Source: Mesaphorura yosii
Lineage: Eukaryota > Arthropoda > Collembola > Poduromorpha > Tullbergiidae
DNA length: 64,000 nucleotides
Assembly: GCA_009869945.1 (NCBI GenBank)
Contig: WIXG01000110.1
Coordinates: 149,284-213,283 of the forward strand
Direction of reading: 5' to 3'
Shown here: piece after piece, positions 14,001-28,000 of the stretch
Layout: each line of letters starts with the position of its first letter
Numbering within the stretch: position 1 is the first letter of the stretch
Translations under genes and position numbers: made by a program
The notes under the pieces: model-generated
What the model was told of the DNA's origin: nothing
The model's input: only the letters and a program-made list of their open reading frames with translations
Databases searched by the model: none

Positions 14001-17000
14001 AGTTTCTTTTTCATATGCATATTTGAGCGTATGTGCTCGAAATTGGAGCTATCTTGCAGTAGTATTTGTTTCCTGCCTGTGTGAAAAGTTTAGGAGTTAA
14101 GGATTCTTTTTGAAATAGCCTAACCACAGGATTAGAAGCTGCATGGAGGACGCTTTGCGGAGAATGAGCGACTGTGGCACGGGAAAAGTGAAGAGCATAG
14201 AAGCCTGGAAGCCTTCCTTCATGAACTTAGTCTCTCTTTCTCCGCTACACGACTCGAACGAACGTAGTCGCAAGTCCATTTGACAAATTATTTATCTCCA
14301 AGAATGCAGAATACTGGAGCACAACCCGGCCTTTGCAAAAATGTTACCCGTTCTCATGCTCATCCGCCGCCGCCGCACACTGAACCGCATTGCATAAATA
14401 TTTGATAAATGAAGACTAAATCACGATGCAGCAGCGTTGCCCAGCCTCTCGCTGCTAGAATATCACCGTGTCGTATTTCTGTTGCGTGCGACCTGACTGT
14501 GCCTGGTATCTAATCAGAGTGTGGTGAGTCTGCGGCGCGGTACGGCGTGGATTGTGGATGTAACACTTACCAATGCGCCCGTTTGTTTGGACTGGCGGGT
14601 GGGACTTGCGTGTCGCGTCCCTGGATAACAAGACAAACTTTTTTCGCTTTCCGTTTCTTGGAAAGAAGAAACACAATGCGGCGCGTCGCTATTATTCCTC
14701 GTTTCTTGTTTTCGTTCCAAAAAATTCCGAGTCTGCCTGGTATGTTCAGGGCGGGCTGTGTGGCACACCACACAGCATAACCACTATGTATAAATAAATA
14801 GTATCGTCAATGTTTTCTTGAGGATATAAATCACTTGTTGTTGTTCTTGCCAGTTCAACAGCCTGGAATACCGAGAACGTACTCATTCATTTAATTAATC
14901 CAGGCAACAGCAGAATGGAATCTCGTTGCGTATACACGACAAGAGAGGACTGGACTGGCATTGTTCTGCTCCTTTGTCAAATTCGGAAGAGAGCATTCCT
15001 TCCACTGCAAGACGCAACTCTTGCTGTGCTTGCGTGGTAGATCGAATGAAATTATCTTTATCATGCACTGTAAAGGGCACAGGAGAGTCATTGGCTCAAG
15101 TTAACATGGTGCCGCGCCATGCCGTGGCTTCTTCAACTAGCGAAAGACGACAAGCCCGGCTACAGGTCGATCATGGCACAGTGAAGAACTACGCGAGTGC
15201 ATCTTGAGTATCGCCCTGATAGTGACGACAGACGGCGACAAGATTCAGAAGGTTGCAAAGGGATAATTCTTCTACTCCAACGTCCCAAGTCACGCTGTCT
15301 AGACCTGAAAATCGCAATTTCCGATACAAGTGCAAGTACTAAAGATGCTCGTCAGCCTCCGGTATGAGAGCATTGTGCGAGCTTACTGGAAATCGTTAGC
15401 GCCCGCTGTCTTTTAGAGCTCATACGTGGAAGGTATAACAAACAAACTGAACTCCCACGAAAGATTTTACGACTTGAAAAGGAATGACAATAGACGAAAA
15501 GATTATGATTATTGCCAAAGTACGTCTTCCAGCCTCGTCCGCAGTCAAGTCAACATCGTGCCATGCCCTGCCTTTCTCATGTCCGTCCGCCGTCGTCTGC
15601 GGCACAGTTTAAGGAAATGAGTTACAAATTTTATACAAGCACGACACGAATTCCAGAAATTATTGTCATAAAACTTATCATATTAACTTTGGTGAAAACT
15701 TTGCACATTTTCTCGATCCGGCGTTCTCTGCCTTCACCGCCACATACATACTAATTTCTACTTATCAATGCAAAGTGGCCCCTCATATATGAGACATTGC
15801 ACTGCTCGGTTGACTGCTCATATGATGAAGCATTGCTCTTGCGAAATTATTCCTGTTGAATGAAGAAACTGATCACATCGGACCATAAAATTCTCTGGGA
15901 CTTCTGGAAAAATGTGCTCCGTGTCGTATATGGTTTCTGCCTTGTCGCTTCGCGTTTTGAACGGGACTGATGAATTGAATCCTAAATCTCATTGTGTCAT
16001 GCGTGAAGTGAGATGTGGGCATAATCAGGCGTTCGTTGCTGACGCAGACTACGGACACACTTCTGATATTTTATCTACCTAGCAAAATAGTTCTGATTTA
16101 TTAATAACCTTAACCAGGCATTTACGCATTTACAAGTTCCAGACTGCAGATATGATTTTCGTTCTGCCCACCATTGAATTAGTGCATGACATACATCAAT
16201 GGCGAATTGTTCTCATGCCCTTCCCACTCCAAACTCGCTTTGATCTTTAACATAACCGTAATTATTCTCGTCAGCACCCACTGCTATGCTTTAACAAAGC
16301 AAAGCATGTGAGGCAGGCATAGCGTGAGCGTGAATTTGCAATAGCTTCGCAGGTACTTCTTTACAACTTATTTAGTGTGTGAATTTCAGTCTCAGTTAAT
16401 TACCTAATACGGACTGCTGCAAAGGAAGAGGACGGGAGTCAGCTAATGAACACGTGTGCTCAGTGCCGTCCGCAATGAATATAAGTTCGTTTCCAGACTT
16501 GAACTGGCAACTGGCTATAAAATCCATTTTATGTGAATGTGAACATGAACTACTCGTTCTCGAGTCGTACACTGCCCTGGTCCTGGCGACGGTAACATTT
16601 GCTAATGTGGTGATTTCTGATTGTATTTGTACAAGCGACAAGAGAAAGGGTTCAGTCCAGCCAATGAACGAGTGTGAGTCTTATAATTCTTTCTTGGCAA
16701 TTTTATACACGAAGTGTGTACTTGGCACTTCTACTTTTCAATAAATCAGCACAAAGGGAGAAATAACGGAGAAGAAAGTGCTCGTGTGCGTGAGGACGAG
16801 AAGAGACTAGTTAGTGCGCCAGCGAAATAAAGAACGCGAATCTTTCCTCTTTCTCTCTTTGGAAATGAGTGCCACCGAGCTGAATGCGTTAAGCAAGTAT
16901 AAAGTACGACTGTTTACTCCGCCTTTTGCCCATGAAAATGAAAGTTTATTGTTCCTCTGCTTGTTCACTGATGAGAGTTTCATCTCTTCATATCATAATG

Positions 17001-20000
17001 CACAGAGTGCGAGTGTCTGCTCAGCAAACACAAACGGTGAACGCGATACGCGAGTGCGATATATGTGAAGAATACTTTAGAAACTACTTACTCTCCTGCA
17101 TGACCATGGATTTAGGTACATAATGAATGGTGTACACACATGTGCTCGTAATAAAAGAGTTTAGTCTAGGTACACAGGCGGCGGGCGACACAGAGGGACT
17201 ATGAAATTGGAACCTCTCCTAAATGACTTGTCCACTTTCTCTCCTAATGGGATTACAATCAGGACGAAGGCTGGCGATTCCCCGCCAATGCCGCATTGGT
17301 TGAGCTACCCAATCTTCTCTAGTATATAGAAGCATTTCGCTGGATACGGACAAGAAGATTGCATTATAATTTGTGAAATCAGATTTTGAAGGCTTCAGTA
17401 TCCAGGAAATCTTGCAACTTTTGTCCTTTGTCGTTTGAATTTGTCAATTTTCTCCTTTGCCTGTCAAGGCTTGAATGTATTGTAACTCGGGGAAGGCATG
17501 AATTACTTATAAGCAATCCATTTGATTCATTAGAAATACAACGTAACATGAATCGCATTACATCGTGTTACTGTACAGACAAATATAATGGGATGAGAAA
17601 TGAAAGAACGCGACTTGTGAATGACAAAACTTTTGTGATTTCGAACAATCACGCGAGAGGATAATAAACCGAAAGCAGAAAAACAAAAATAAATGTCAAC
17701 AAAGAAGATGAAACAAAGGATTGGACTTGGATGGAAAGGAGACATAATCATAAGACATGAGAAGAGACATATTTTTCTGGGAGTCACTCATTTCTAGTAT
17801 CTTTTCTGCAAATTGTGCGAAATGCAGCGTGAGGCAAAGAGCGAGAACGAAAGCATAAGACATGAACAAGCAAACTTTGGTGCGAGGAATCCATTCGCGT
17901 GAATTTGAGTGCACGAGTCGAGTTGGGACTCTGTTCATTTATTCATGCTCCAAGCAGATATACAAATTTTCTATCTGTTACTTCTATTGTTAATTCAAAC
18001 AAGAATGAGAGAATAGTTCACATGCCTCGTTTGTTGTTATTATAATGGAAGCGTGCGAGTTGTGAAATGAAACTTCTCCATCATACCGCGTGAGAATCGT
18101 GGTGAAGGAGAAAAGCAGGGCCACCGCCACCACCAGAGAAACTTTGGTTCACAATTTGAAATTACAAAAATAAAGCCAGAGCCATAAAAAGAAGAGCCGG
18201 TAGGAGAAGAGGAAGGCTCCGGTGAAATAAAGGAATAAGAAAAATACATAATATTTGAAAAGACATAATACGCAAGTATCAAAAGAATTCAACAATTTTT
18301 TAACTTCGGTCTTCTTTTTCTTCTTCTTCAAGTTATTATGAATAATTCATGAGGTACTGGAAAGAGAAAAAGTACACCGAATTTGAAGAAGTGCAGGAGT
18401 TTGCGAAACATGAGAAAAACATGAGACCTGACAAGCGACAAGCCAAATCCGTTGGAAATAGACTGTGCGCCAGCATTTCCTGGATTCCGTAAATGCTTCG
18501 CTTCGCTCACGCACATACATTGCCCATTGCCATTTGCCATGTGGAACCTGAAGTTCAACTGTTCAAATGTGTGAATATCTGCGCTGCATTGCAGCACGGC
18601 GACGCTGGGGTTCGGATTGCTCCTGGCTACTACTGGGAGGTTATTGCGTGCTTGAACTCCACCTGCATACAAACCGTGTGCTCATAACTCACCTGACACT
18701 CTCACTCCCGTACGAATGCAGAATAACTTACTATTACAATACAATGCGAATGTAAATTGGAGCCAGCAGGCTGAATATTCCGGGGTGAAAATGTACATAA
18801 AAGTAACAATTTGTCAAAAGGAAAAGAAGACCTTTAAAGTAAAAATAAACCATAAAGTTTCTTCTTTCGTGGTGAATTTTAGTACAAGCTTTATGAATTA
18901 AAATAAGTGAAAAGTTATGCAGTAGAAAAATGCGTTGTGCATTTGTCGCTTTATTGAGGGCGCACTTCAGTCATACGCGGATGTCAGCTTGAAAGCTCGA
19001 TTCACCTGAGTACTGTTAACATTATACTCGTATCGTTTATGAACTTTCCTCAACACTACTTGGAGTTCGGAGCGTCTCTGGAGGTGGAGAAATTGGATTA
19101 GGTTAATTTAACACTCAAAGTCAACCAAATTCAACCACATTTCACATTTACATGTTCCAACTTCTTACTTGCAGATATTATTTCAATATCACATTTCTAA
19201 TCCCATTGCCCTGTATAAGACCAAGTGTGAAACCGAATCAAAGGAGCAAATAAGCCAGAGTCATTATGAACGTGTAAATAACTCAATTAAAGAGGTTTGT
19301 CGGCTGAATTACACTCGCAAGCACAACCGCAAATAGGGGAAATTATAGTCAGGCACTGTTGTGAACACTACACGAGTAACATAAGGCCATATTATTTCGA
19401 CGTGCGAGGATGCTCATTTCACCTTCGACTGGATGAAACTACGCCCTTTGGGCTTGTAATCCAGATCTGACAGAATTCATGACACCCACGAAGCCACGAT
19501 TACACACATGACTATGACCTCCGGAGAGGATTAATAAGCTCTAATTATGCTCCGTGCAAAACGAATGTCGGCTCTCATTGGTCAATTGAGCACACATGCT
19601 GAGTTAATTCAGTCCACTTTAAATAATTATAATTAAGTTATGAAAATAGATGAGTCGTTGTCGTTCTCGGCTGAAATGTCTCTGAGTATTTCGAATAAAA
19701 ATGCGCATAACTTTATTACTTTTTGGATACTTAATAAAGAAATGGGTCCCAGCAAGCAGTTTGTGCCCGGAGGTAATTACAGAGATTATAACTTGCCCTG
19801 ATTACGAAAAGTACAAAAATGTGACGTACGCCGGAGTAATTACAACCCAAGCGCATCTTCCTAGGATTTCTGGGTTGTTTACTTTTCGCTTCGAGTTTCA
19901 TGTGCACGCAACAGTATGAAACGCGAAAAGAAATCCTACCGTCCCGAAACTTTTAATCCACAGGGCACTTAAAACTAATGAAAATTGGAGTTTGTAAACT

Positions 20001-21331
20001 CTGAGCAGTGTGGGAATAAACATGCCGGTTACAAGATGGAGGCTGTACTAATCAAACATGGCTGATCTGCTGATCGCACCCGGCGAAGTATGTACGGTCT
20101 AAGCCTCAACAATCTTTCTACAGCACCAGTATTTAAGCCACTAATCACTAATTTGAGCAAGCTAAGCTCGTGAATGAATGATTTCTTACCTGGATAATGT
20201 GGGCAATTACGAGACAATACACGGAATAAACCTTGCCGGTCAAGTCATCGTCGCGCATACGTCGTTCGCATATTCTATAATTTGTACTTTTGAGAATGTT
20301 TACGTTCTAAGTTTACCTTCCTGGCCTCCAACCCAAGTTGAGTTGCGTCTAAGTCGTTGGCTGTATAGATGTGTGTCTTCAATTTGAACACAACTCGCGA
20401 CAAGTTACTTCAATCGTTTACACAGTGTCAGCAGGCGCCAACGTGGCCAAATTTCCGTTGTTTTAAGCAGTCAAATATTTGACACACAATACAACCACCA
20501 GGTTCAGCGAGTTTTGTCACTGGCGTGTCTCTTGAAGTTTGAGATTTGAACACAATTACATGTAACAGGAGTAGATGAAAGTGTTGTGCATTATTAGTGT
20601 CGAAGAGGAGAGAGCAGAGCGACTCGAGTGTGTGCCCGTGCAGATAAACTCTTTGACTGAGAAATGAATCTGGCGAGAGAAAAGAGTTGGGCTCTGAGTT
20701 CAAAGAGAACCGAGCCGAATGCAGAGCGGAGAAAGGGGCAATTTTTCGTGACGATGAAAAACATTGTGTGAATGCTTGACTAAAAACAGAGAGCTGAGCC
20801 GGGTTGTATCCAGACTTCTTGTCTGGAGTCTGGATGCATGGAGAATGTGCTGTATTTTCATGCTGACGGCACTGCACAGTTGGAATACGTGCAGCAGAGC
20901 AGACCAAGTGCGTGTGCAAGAAGAGATATTTTCTTCCTCAAAATCGAAAAATGTGAAAGCGTGCTTTCTCTCCTCATGCACTTTCAATAAACGAACAAAA
21001 GATACTCGCTAGGAGTGTGTAGTGCCGAATTCAGCACAAAATCACTCACTTCAAAGCGGCTTGAATCGCTTCAAATGTTTGGAATGGTGTAGCATAAATT
21101 TTTCACCTGCGATCAAGTGTGCACAGCTCGCTCTAATCTACGAGACTGCTTATCGCTTATACACTCCACATTTTTGCGCCAGGGCGATGTGAATGATAGA
21201 GCATTGACTGAAAAGATGCCAAAAACTCGATTTGTGATGGACTCCATTCCAAACTCCAGTGCCAAAGCAAAGCGGAGCCGTATGAGGCCGGTGGGTCGAT
21301 GAACCGTCTATCTGGACGCGGCATCCGGATC
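8001..21331. other. No recognisable gene; minor hairpins and simple repeats
   Basis: No protein family is recognisable. Small structures include a 7-bp stem with a 7-base loop at 9015-9035, a short GCC run at 14364-14376, and a pyrimidine tract of TTC units at 18309-18331. A short segment at 19658-19693 resembles the region just upstream of the securin-like gene and is described as a finding. Long frames, such as the one on the minus strand at 20428-20919, look like chance openings: no family motif and no supporting splice sites. Confidence 0.55.
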
Positions 21332-21349
21332 CCCAGTCGCATGACTGGG
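21332..21349. repeat. Short perfect hairpin, 7-bp stem
   Basis: CCCAGTC at 21332-21338 is followed by the loop GCAT and then by the exact reverse complement GACTGGG. The stem is perfect and GC-rich. No gene or terminator context explains it, and it may be chance in a window of this size. Confidence 0.5.
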
Positions 21350-24300
21350 AGCAAGATGAATATGGAAATTAGAATTGTAATAATTAGACCGATATTGAAT
21401 TTTGAAGCAACTCGGAACCGGAGTCTATCTCTCTCCAGTCTCTGCTCAAGCAAGCGATGAAACCAACTGCAATACCTCAAGCCACTCGAGATACGAATTG
21501 CGTATGCATTCATTACAATAATCATAATGCGTGGAACACTTCTACTCGGCGAGAATAATTGGAAGTTCCTATTATATTATTTCTCCAGGGATCGGGAAAG
21601 AAATGAGCAAGAAAGTTTTCTTGGTTTCTCTCGCTTAACATAAAAAAATTAAGACAATGGAAAAGTTGGATTTCTTCGGAGGGGTTAGAGACGGGCCCGG
21701 AGAGCAAAGGCAGGAACAAGAAATATCGAATAATATTTTTAAGCCAAGTCAACTCTATCTCGCTGCTTTATCTTTCATGCAATTCTTATTCTTTAAACTC
21801 AGAGCATGACTACTTACAAGAAAAAAAGACCATGCAACGGAGTGCAGCGGAACTGGAATGGCTACTTAGACGTCATCTCAGTCGTATTCAGATGCACGCC
21901 AGCTGAGTTGAGTGGAATCAGAATAATAAGAACAATCTTTCTTTCTCCATAAGAATTATTATTACGCTTGGCTCACTGTACGAACGTCTTTAAATAACCT
22001 GACGTGACTTTCCATGCAGTTTCTTTGAGTTTCCAAAAACGTTTTCGTGTAAAAAGTTTTTACTCCATTTTTTCGTTTCTGCAGTCCGTCTTACAATTGT
22101 AATCTAACGCGAAACACAAAAATTCGGCGCAGTCGGAAAGTCTGAAGGAAACAAGGAAAGAAGTTGTGGGCTCCCTAAGCGCTATGCGCTATCAATGCCG
22201 ACTGCCACTACCATACAAATGCATTGCACTGAGAAGGTAAGATCAGGCTTGGGTTTGGAATGGCAGTATTATAAATCTGCATAATAATAAAAAGGATGGG
22301 ACACTAAGTAAAATAAGTATTAAGCATGCTAAGTGCTGGCTGGCAACCGTGCTCAACTTGGAATTAAGAAGTTGGTTGGGCTTTTGCTTTTCTTTTAAAG
22401 AGAAAAGTTTGCGTTCATATTTTATTTCAAGGAAAAGGGAAGACGTACGCGTCTTCTGGACTCTTGGCTGGGTGCGTGGTCCTTTCATTTTTCTGTACGC
22501 AGACAGACACGGCCGGTTCTTTGTTCATGTTTTGCTCGAGTTCCGTTTAATTTCTTTCTCACTGTGGATACTTTTACAATCGGACGACAATGCAAGAGGG
22601 ACTGTGGGATAAGAGTAAGAGTTGTGTTCGCGAGATTCTTTGGAATGCGGACGATGATACGTTCCTTGAATGGCGGCAGTAGGTAAGTTCTTGGAGATAA
22701 GATAAGGTATTCCCAATTTACAACGACTTTATTTTTCTTGGACCCGGTTCAAGAAAAAATGAACACAGAGATGCATTCGAGTACGCGCTTTTCTCTTCCA
22801 GATCTGGCTTGATTTCTTCATACATATTGAAGCAGACTAGAACAAGATCTGCTGCTTGGGACCAGCCTAAATCCGCTGTTCTTTACCGGAGTAAACGAGG
22901 CAGCAGTAGCAGTTTGCTGTGAGAACTCACATGACGAGGCGAAGTGTTACATCAGAAAAAATAATTGAATTTCTTTTTCTATCCGTTAGCTCTCATATTT
23001 TCTATAAACCAACTCAAACATTGTTGCTGCGTATTCCAATGGATGGATGTATGATGGTTTACGAAGGATGGATGGATGCAGTTCACTTGACTGAATTCTG
23101 AAACGTTGCTCCTGCCCGGCTGGTTCCTGTTCCTTCTCCTCGGTATTTATCATGGCACGATTCTTAAATTCTACCTGCAATGCAACCTGCCATTCCCGGC
23201 TGCCAACTGCCAGAGTTACATGGAAGGAATGCTGAAATTGAATTTAATTCCGGAAGAAAGCAACCGTATAAACAATCTGAAAAGGGGAAGCACAAGAGAA
23301 GAAAAGATCTCTCTTTAACGCTTGGCGCTGTGAATTACAGTATTTTTGACTAAGCCCCGTTCATTTCCTGTCGTTGATTATGAATTATGACCGTTCAGTA
23401 TGTAATTAGAATTAACTGGCCACCAATGCTGTCGATCGTGCGTCGTTGAAATTTTTCCAGATAATTTTACTTTGAAGCTGCGAGTGGCTGAATAATGCAA
23501 AGAATTACGACATGAAATGAAATTGGAATTACGCTACATATCACTCCAATTTTCTCGCATTGTCTACTGCAGCTAGTGCACGTACTATAAAGTATGGCAA
23601 AGCAATGTACTGCTCTCTACAGCAACGCAGAGATTAATAATATCCGCCATGATTACGCTGTAAATATTTATTTCTCTCTCGTGTATTTTAATTTGATGCT
23701 TCAATGATTAGGTTTCAACACAAATCCAGTTACCATTACCCATTCACTTGTGCACTTCTCATGCGTGAAGTACAGAGAGAGCACTTGCAGTGCATTCGAA
23801 CTGCGATACTGAGCAGGAAGGGTTAATTTAACAAAGTTAAAAGCATGAGCAGTGCATCTTTCACTGCGTTCCCGAAAAAGTTTGAAACCAAAGCGCTGCT
23901 AATTTTTAAGAGTTGAAAAATTCTTAATAAATAATTGGAAGTGAACGAGGAAAGGGTAAAAGTAATTACACGATTCGCTTACAAAGTAAAGTTATGACTT
24001 TGCAATGCCAGCACGAGCACGAGTGAGGGCATACTTACAAACTGTTTCTGGCAGGGACGCACGAAGTAAGAGGCAGAAGCAGTAAACCAGAGTCATAGAT
24101 CAAAAAATTATAGTCAGTATCAACATCTCTTGGGGAAAATCAAACTAAAGTTGGAGAAATCAAAACTGAAAAGTAGAAAAATGAGCGTAAAGCTGAGCAC
24201 AAACGCGGGGAACATTTCGTGAAAATTCAGTGAAGACTGTAAATGTACCCGTGTTATTTGCTCGTGCACAGCAAAAGCAGCATATCAGAGATGCCGTAGC

Positions 24301-25010
24301 CACAATAAAGGATATTAAATTTCTATACACAGATAAATGTTAACCATGGATAAATAATATTTACAGATGATGTATGGAGAAGAGTGTGTGTGATAGTTTA
24401 TGAGACAACAACACCGCACAGCACAGGAGAAAGGCATCAGCAGTCAAGTTACGAAATGCGAGATTACGTTCCTTCCTCGCTGAGACTCTGCTTTCTCCAT
24501 TCACCGTATTCGTGTAGTTCGTAGCGTACGAAAAGTCACATCACAACGGTTGGCTCACGTTGCCTCTGTGAGAAAAAGGATTTGTGTGGAATAAACTCAT
24601 AAACTATATTTTGATCGTGTAATGCAGAGAATTTGATATCGCGAGCTGTACTTGGCATATTTGGCATGTATATGAATATGAACTTGTACGTGTGACTGGT
24701 GTGAAAATTCAATATAACATGAATCACATTCATTCTGCTTCTTTACTCTGGAATGAACTCTGCCAACACATGAACGCCAGTACTGGAAATGGAGCCCGTG
24801 TCGTATTCGCTTCACTACAGAAGGCATTCACGGAAAGAGGCACAGCAGCCACATCAGGACGGAGCACTTTTCCTAATGTATTTATTATACGTGGAGCGTA
24901 GGCGAAGAAAGCACAAAAGCACACTGCATTCAAAACAAACACACGCATGGACAAAGTATTTTGAAACCATTGTAATAAGCCACAAATCACAATCAAACTC
25001 TTGCTTTCTC
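21350..25010. other. No recognisable gene; GGAT-type short repeats
   Basis: No gene is supported. Degenerate GGAT/GATG units run from about 23040 to 23078. A donor-like GTAAGT follows an AG at about 22683, but no coding exon can be tied to it. Confidence 0.5.
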
Positions 25011-25032
25011 TACTCGGCCGGCCGGCCGAGTA
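25011..25032. repeat. Perfect 22-bp GC-rich palindrome
   Basis: The 22 bases are their own reverse complement: TACTC, then an alternating GGCC core, then GAGTA. The core holds two overlapping GGCCGGCC octamers. The surrounding sequence is AT-richer, so the palindrome stands out. It could be a protein binding site, a cruciform-prone site or a scar of a mobile element; nothing nearby decides between these. Confidence 0.85.
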
Positions 25033-28000
25033 CGTTTCGAGATTTCTGCAGAACAGGACACTGGAAATATCACGAAGTCATGAATTCAAATTCATAGCTT
25101 GTAGAAATACGGTAGTAGAAAAACCGAAAAGAGAATCAGGCTTTGTTTTGTCATTGTATCCAATGTTGAGGTAGCCGAAGCCTATTGACAATTAAAGGCC
25201 CCATTTATATTATATCTAAGCTGTTTACAAATTCTGGGAATCCGTTAATTTTTACCTGCAAGCCTGCACACATTGCAATATCAGAGAAAGCCGGAAAAAT
25301 ACAGGAGAAAATTTCCCATTTCCGGATGCCAAGTTCAAGTTTAGTATAATTACTAATTCATTTGACGTTTTGCAATTTTCTCTTTCCACTACGTTGGGTT
25401 TAAACTCTCATAAATAGTATTTGGTATTTTGTTCCTGTGAATATCCAGGACCCGGAAGTAGTACACCATTTTCTATGCGAATTTCTTCAGTATCATGCAG
25501 ATTTCAAGACGTGGTTTTCAGAAACTTTGCTCAAGTTGACCAGCGTAGCCATTTTATTGTCTGACTCAAATTATTGTTCAAAAGCTTGGATTGATTGGAA
25601 GCGCACAAGAACGCGTGTACTTCACAGATTCATATTCCGTCTGAAAGATTACATAGAAAAAATTTCTAGGCCAATTTTCCTTACTGGAAGGGAAAGGTTT
25701 TGAGATTTCTCTCTTGAGTAGCCAGACAAGCAGGACTGCAATGTAAAAAGAGAGTATTGCGAGTGAAACGGGTCAAGTTTTCTCCTCTCAGTTTGAGTTT
25801 GTCGACCAAACAAGCACTCTAAACATGTTATTGCACTTGAGAACTGCTGCTCAATATATCTCAACGAAGGCACGCTCCTGGACGAGGAAAACGAGTTTCA
25901 GTTCGGTTGGTGGCAGTTCCGTGAATTTGACGAATAGTTTTTTATTATCCTTCTCTGCGAGCCCTTACAATTTAGTTGATCGAATGAATTCAATCTTCGA
26001 AACGTCACTCACGAGCGCTGCAAAGTTGGACTTTCCAGTACTCGTTCCTGGAAGAAAAGAAGCACAGTTGAAATCAACATCATCAAGGATCATTTACAAA
26101 TACTTTTCTCTATTATTTTCGCTCTATTTTCTCCCTCTTGTGTGAGCTAGTATCAGTACAGCATCGAACGGCATAACTTCCACACATGGGACATAACACA
26201 TTTTGTGTTACGATTACAATTTCTCTCGGGGTTAACATTATGCTGAGCAATCTCTTAACTTTAAATGCCTCGCATATTCGACGAGATGACTTTCGCCTGG
26301 CTTGTGATTGCGAATGCTAAGTGAATACCCATTTCGCTTGCTCGCTGTACAGGCGTACGAAATTGATTTCAAAGAATTTTATCAGCGCCTGAAGTAGATC
26401 GAGCCATTCAAGTCAAGCCGTGAGTTCCATTTAAGTCTAGACGCTATCTGTAATCGATAAGCTTTTCTTTATGCGCCCCGATTTCAAAAAGTTCCACATA
26501 CAGTTTTCATCTATGCCTGCGAACAATTACTTTTAAATACCAGGCCGGAGTCACGAAGAGTGACTGAAAGTGCAGTTCTCATGTACACGTCACGTCATGT
26601 GTGTTCCTCCCGGAGATGTGCTTCTCGCGTTCCAGTCAGGAGAAGAGGAAGAAATGCGGAGTTTGATAAATTAGAAATTCCATTAAAAAAAGTTTAACAA
26701 AAGATAAAGTTTGGAAGCGTGTTCTACACACACTACACTTTGTGTTGACTTGAACTTTTTCGTGGATCTCCTCCGCCGGCCTGCCTCTGCCCTGCTTCTC
26801 CACTTTTAAAAGGTTTCGTTGTGTTAACTGACTTTTTGCTTTTTGTTTGTAACTGGCAAACTTAAATAAAGAGTCTTGGGGTTGAGTGAGTTAGGAAAAG
26901 TATTATCAAGTATTCATAACTCACTTTCACCATTTATTATGTGCCGCCGCCGCCGCGCTCTGTACTCCTTAAGACCATGAAGGCTGTACTTTGGCTTGTC
27001 AAAGGCTAAAATCATTGCTCGTAATGTGAGACGCATTTGAACTCAAGCCAATCTTCGAAAACATGCCAACACAGCACAGCGGCGAGCGGCACCCATTTTG
27101 ATTATCGCTGGGCTCGAATTACAGAATTCCTATTATGGCACAGAATTCAGAAAATTTTGGGCTTTAGCACCATTACATTAATTGTAATTGTTATTCTTGT
27201 AATCACTGACCTTAATTTTAATTGGAAGCGATCACGATCAATTCGAAGATCCTACTTAATCCACAAGATCGCATTTTCGCATTCCACTCGTCTGTTCGTG
27301 GAATTATCAGGTGAGGTCATCTTTGTCCCAGCACGAGTCCTTCCCAGCATAATACAAACACTTCACTAACTCGTTACTCCATGCACACTGTCTTTTGTTG
27401 TGACTGTGACTCTGATTCCTCTTTACTTTGTACAAAACTGATTAAATGATTCAATTTATTTCTGTCGGAGTTAATCAGGTCGATTTTTTCTTTAACGAAC
27501 TCGACGTTTATTTCTTTTTCAATGCGAGAGGAAAATGGAACGAGGCGCGGATAAAAACAAGCATAAAAAAGTGATAGAGAAGATTTTCAATTTGGATAAA
27601 CTCTTTTCTTGTGTTGCCTTCCTTTGAATCTGTAGAGTTCTCTTCATTTCGCAGTGCAGAACAGCGCACGCAGAGCGAAGGGATTCAAGTCTGGAAATCT
27701 TTGTGTTCCGTCACTGTCATTACAGTTTAGATTGGAAAAGAAGGCGAACATGTTTGCCCATCTCCTGAAAGCCTGACTGTGACTGTGAGACAGTGCAGTG
27801 CACCACGCAGGAAGCCAATGAGTGAGGATGTTTGTGTGAACGCGGTGTCTGGGTTTCTTTCCTGACCTGGTTCTTATCTCCAAGCAGAATCCAGTCAGTC
27901 CTTACATAAAACAAAAGCAAATATCAATTTCGCTGAAGCTTATTTGTGTCACGATTTTTATTGATGATGTTTTTCCAACACCAAAGCAAATGTGATACAG

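Noticed and set aside
17270-17320. tRNA-like A box (GGGTAGCTCAA on the minus strand)
   Set aside because: The D arm does not close and no B box follows, so no tRNA or SINE can be supported.
20428-20919. 163-codon minus-strand frame
   Set aside because: No family motif, low-information composition and no splice partners; probably chance.
25446-25700. Exon-like frame starting after a CAG, reminiscent of signalling-protein N-termini
   Set aside because: No donor of quality and no neighbouring exons; the resemblance is too vague to name.
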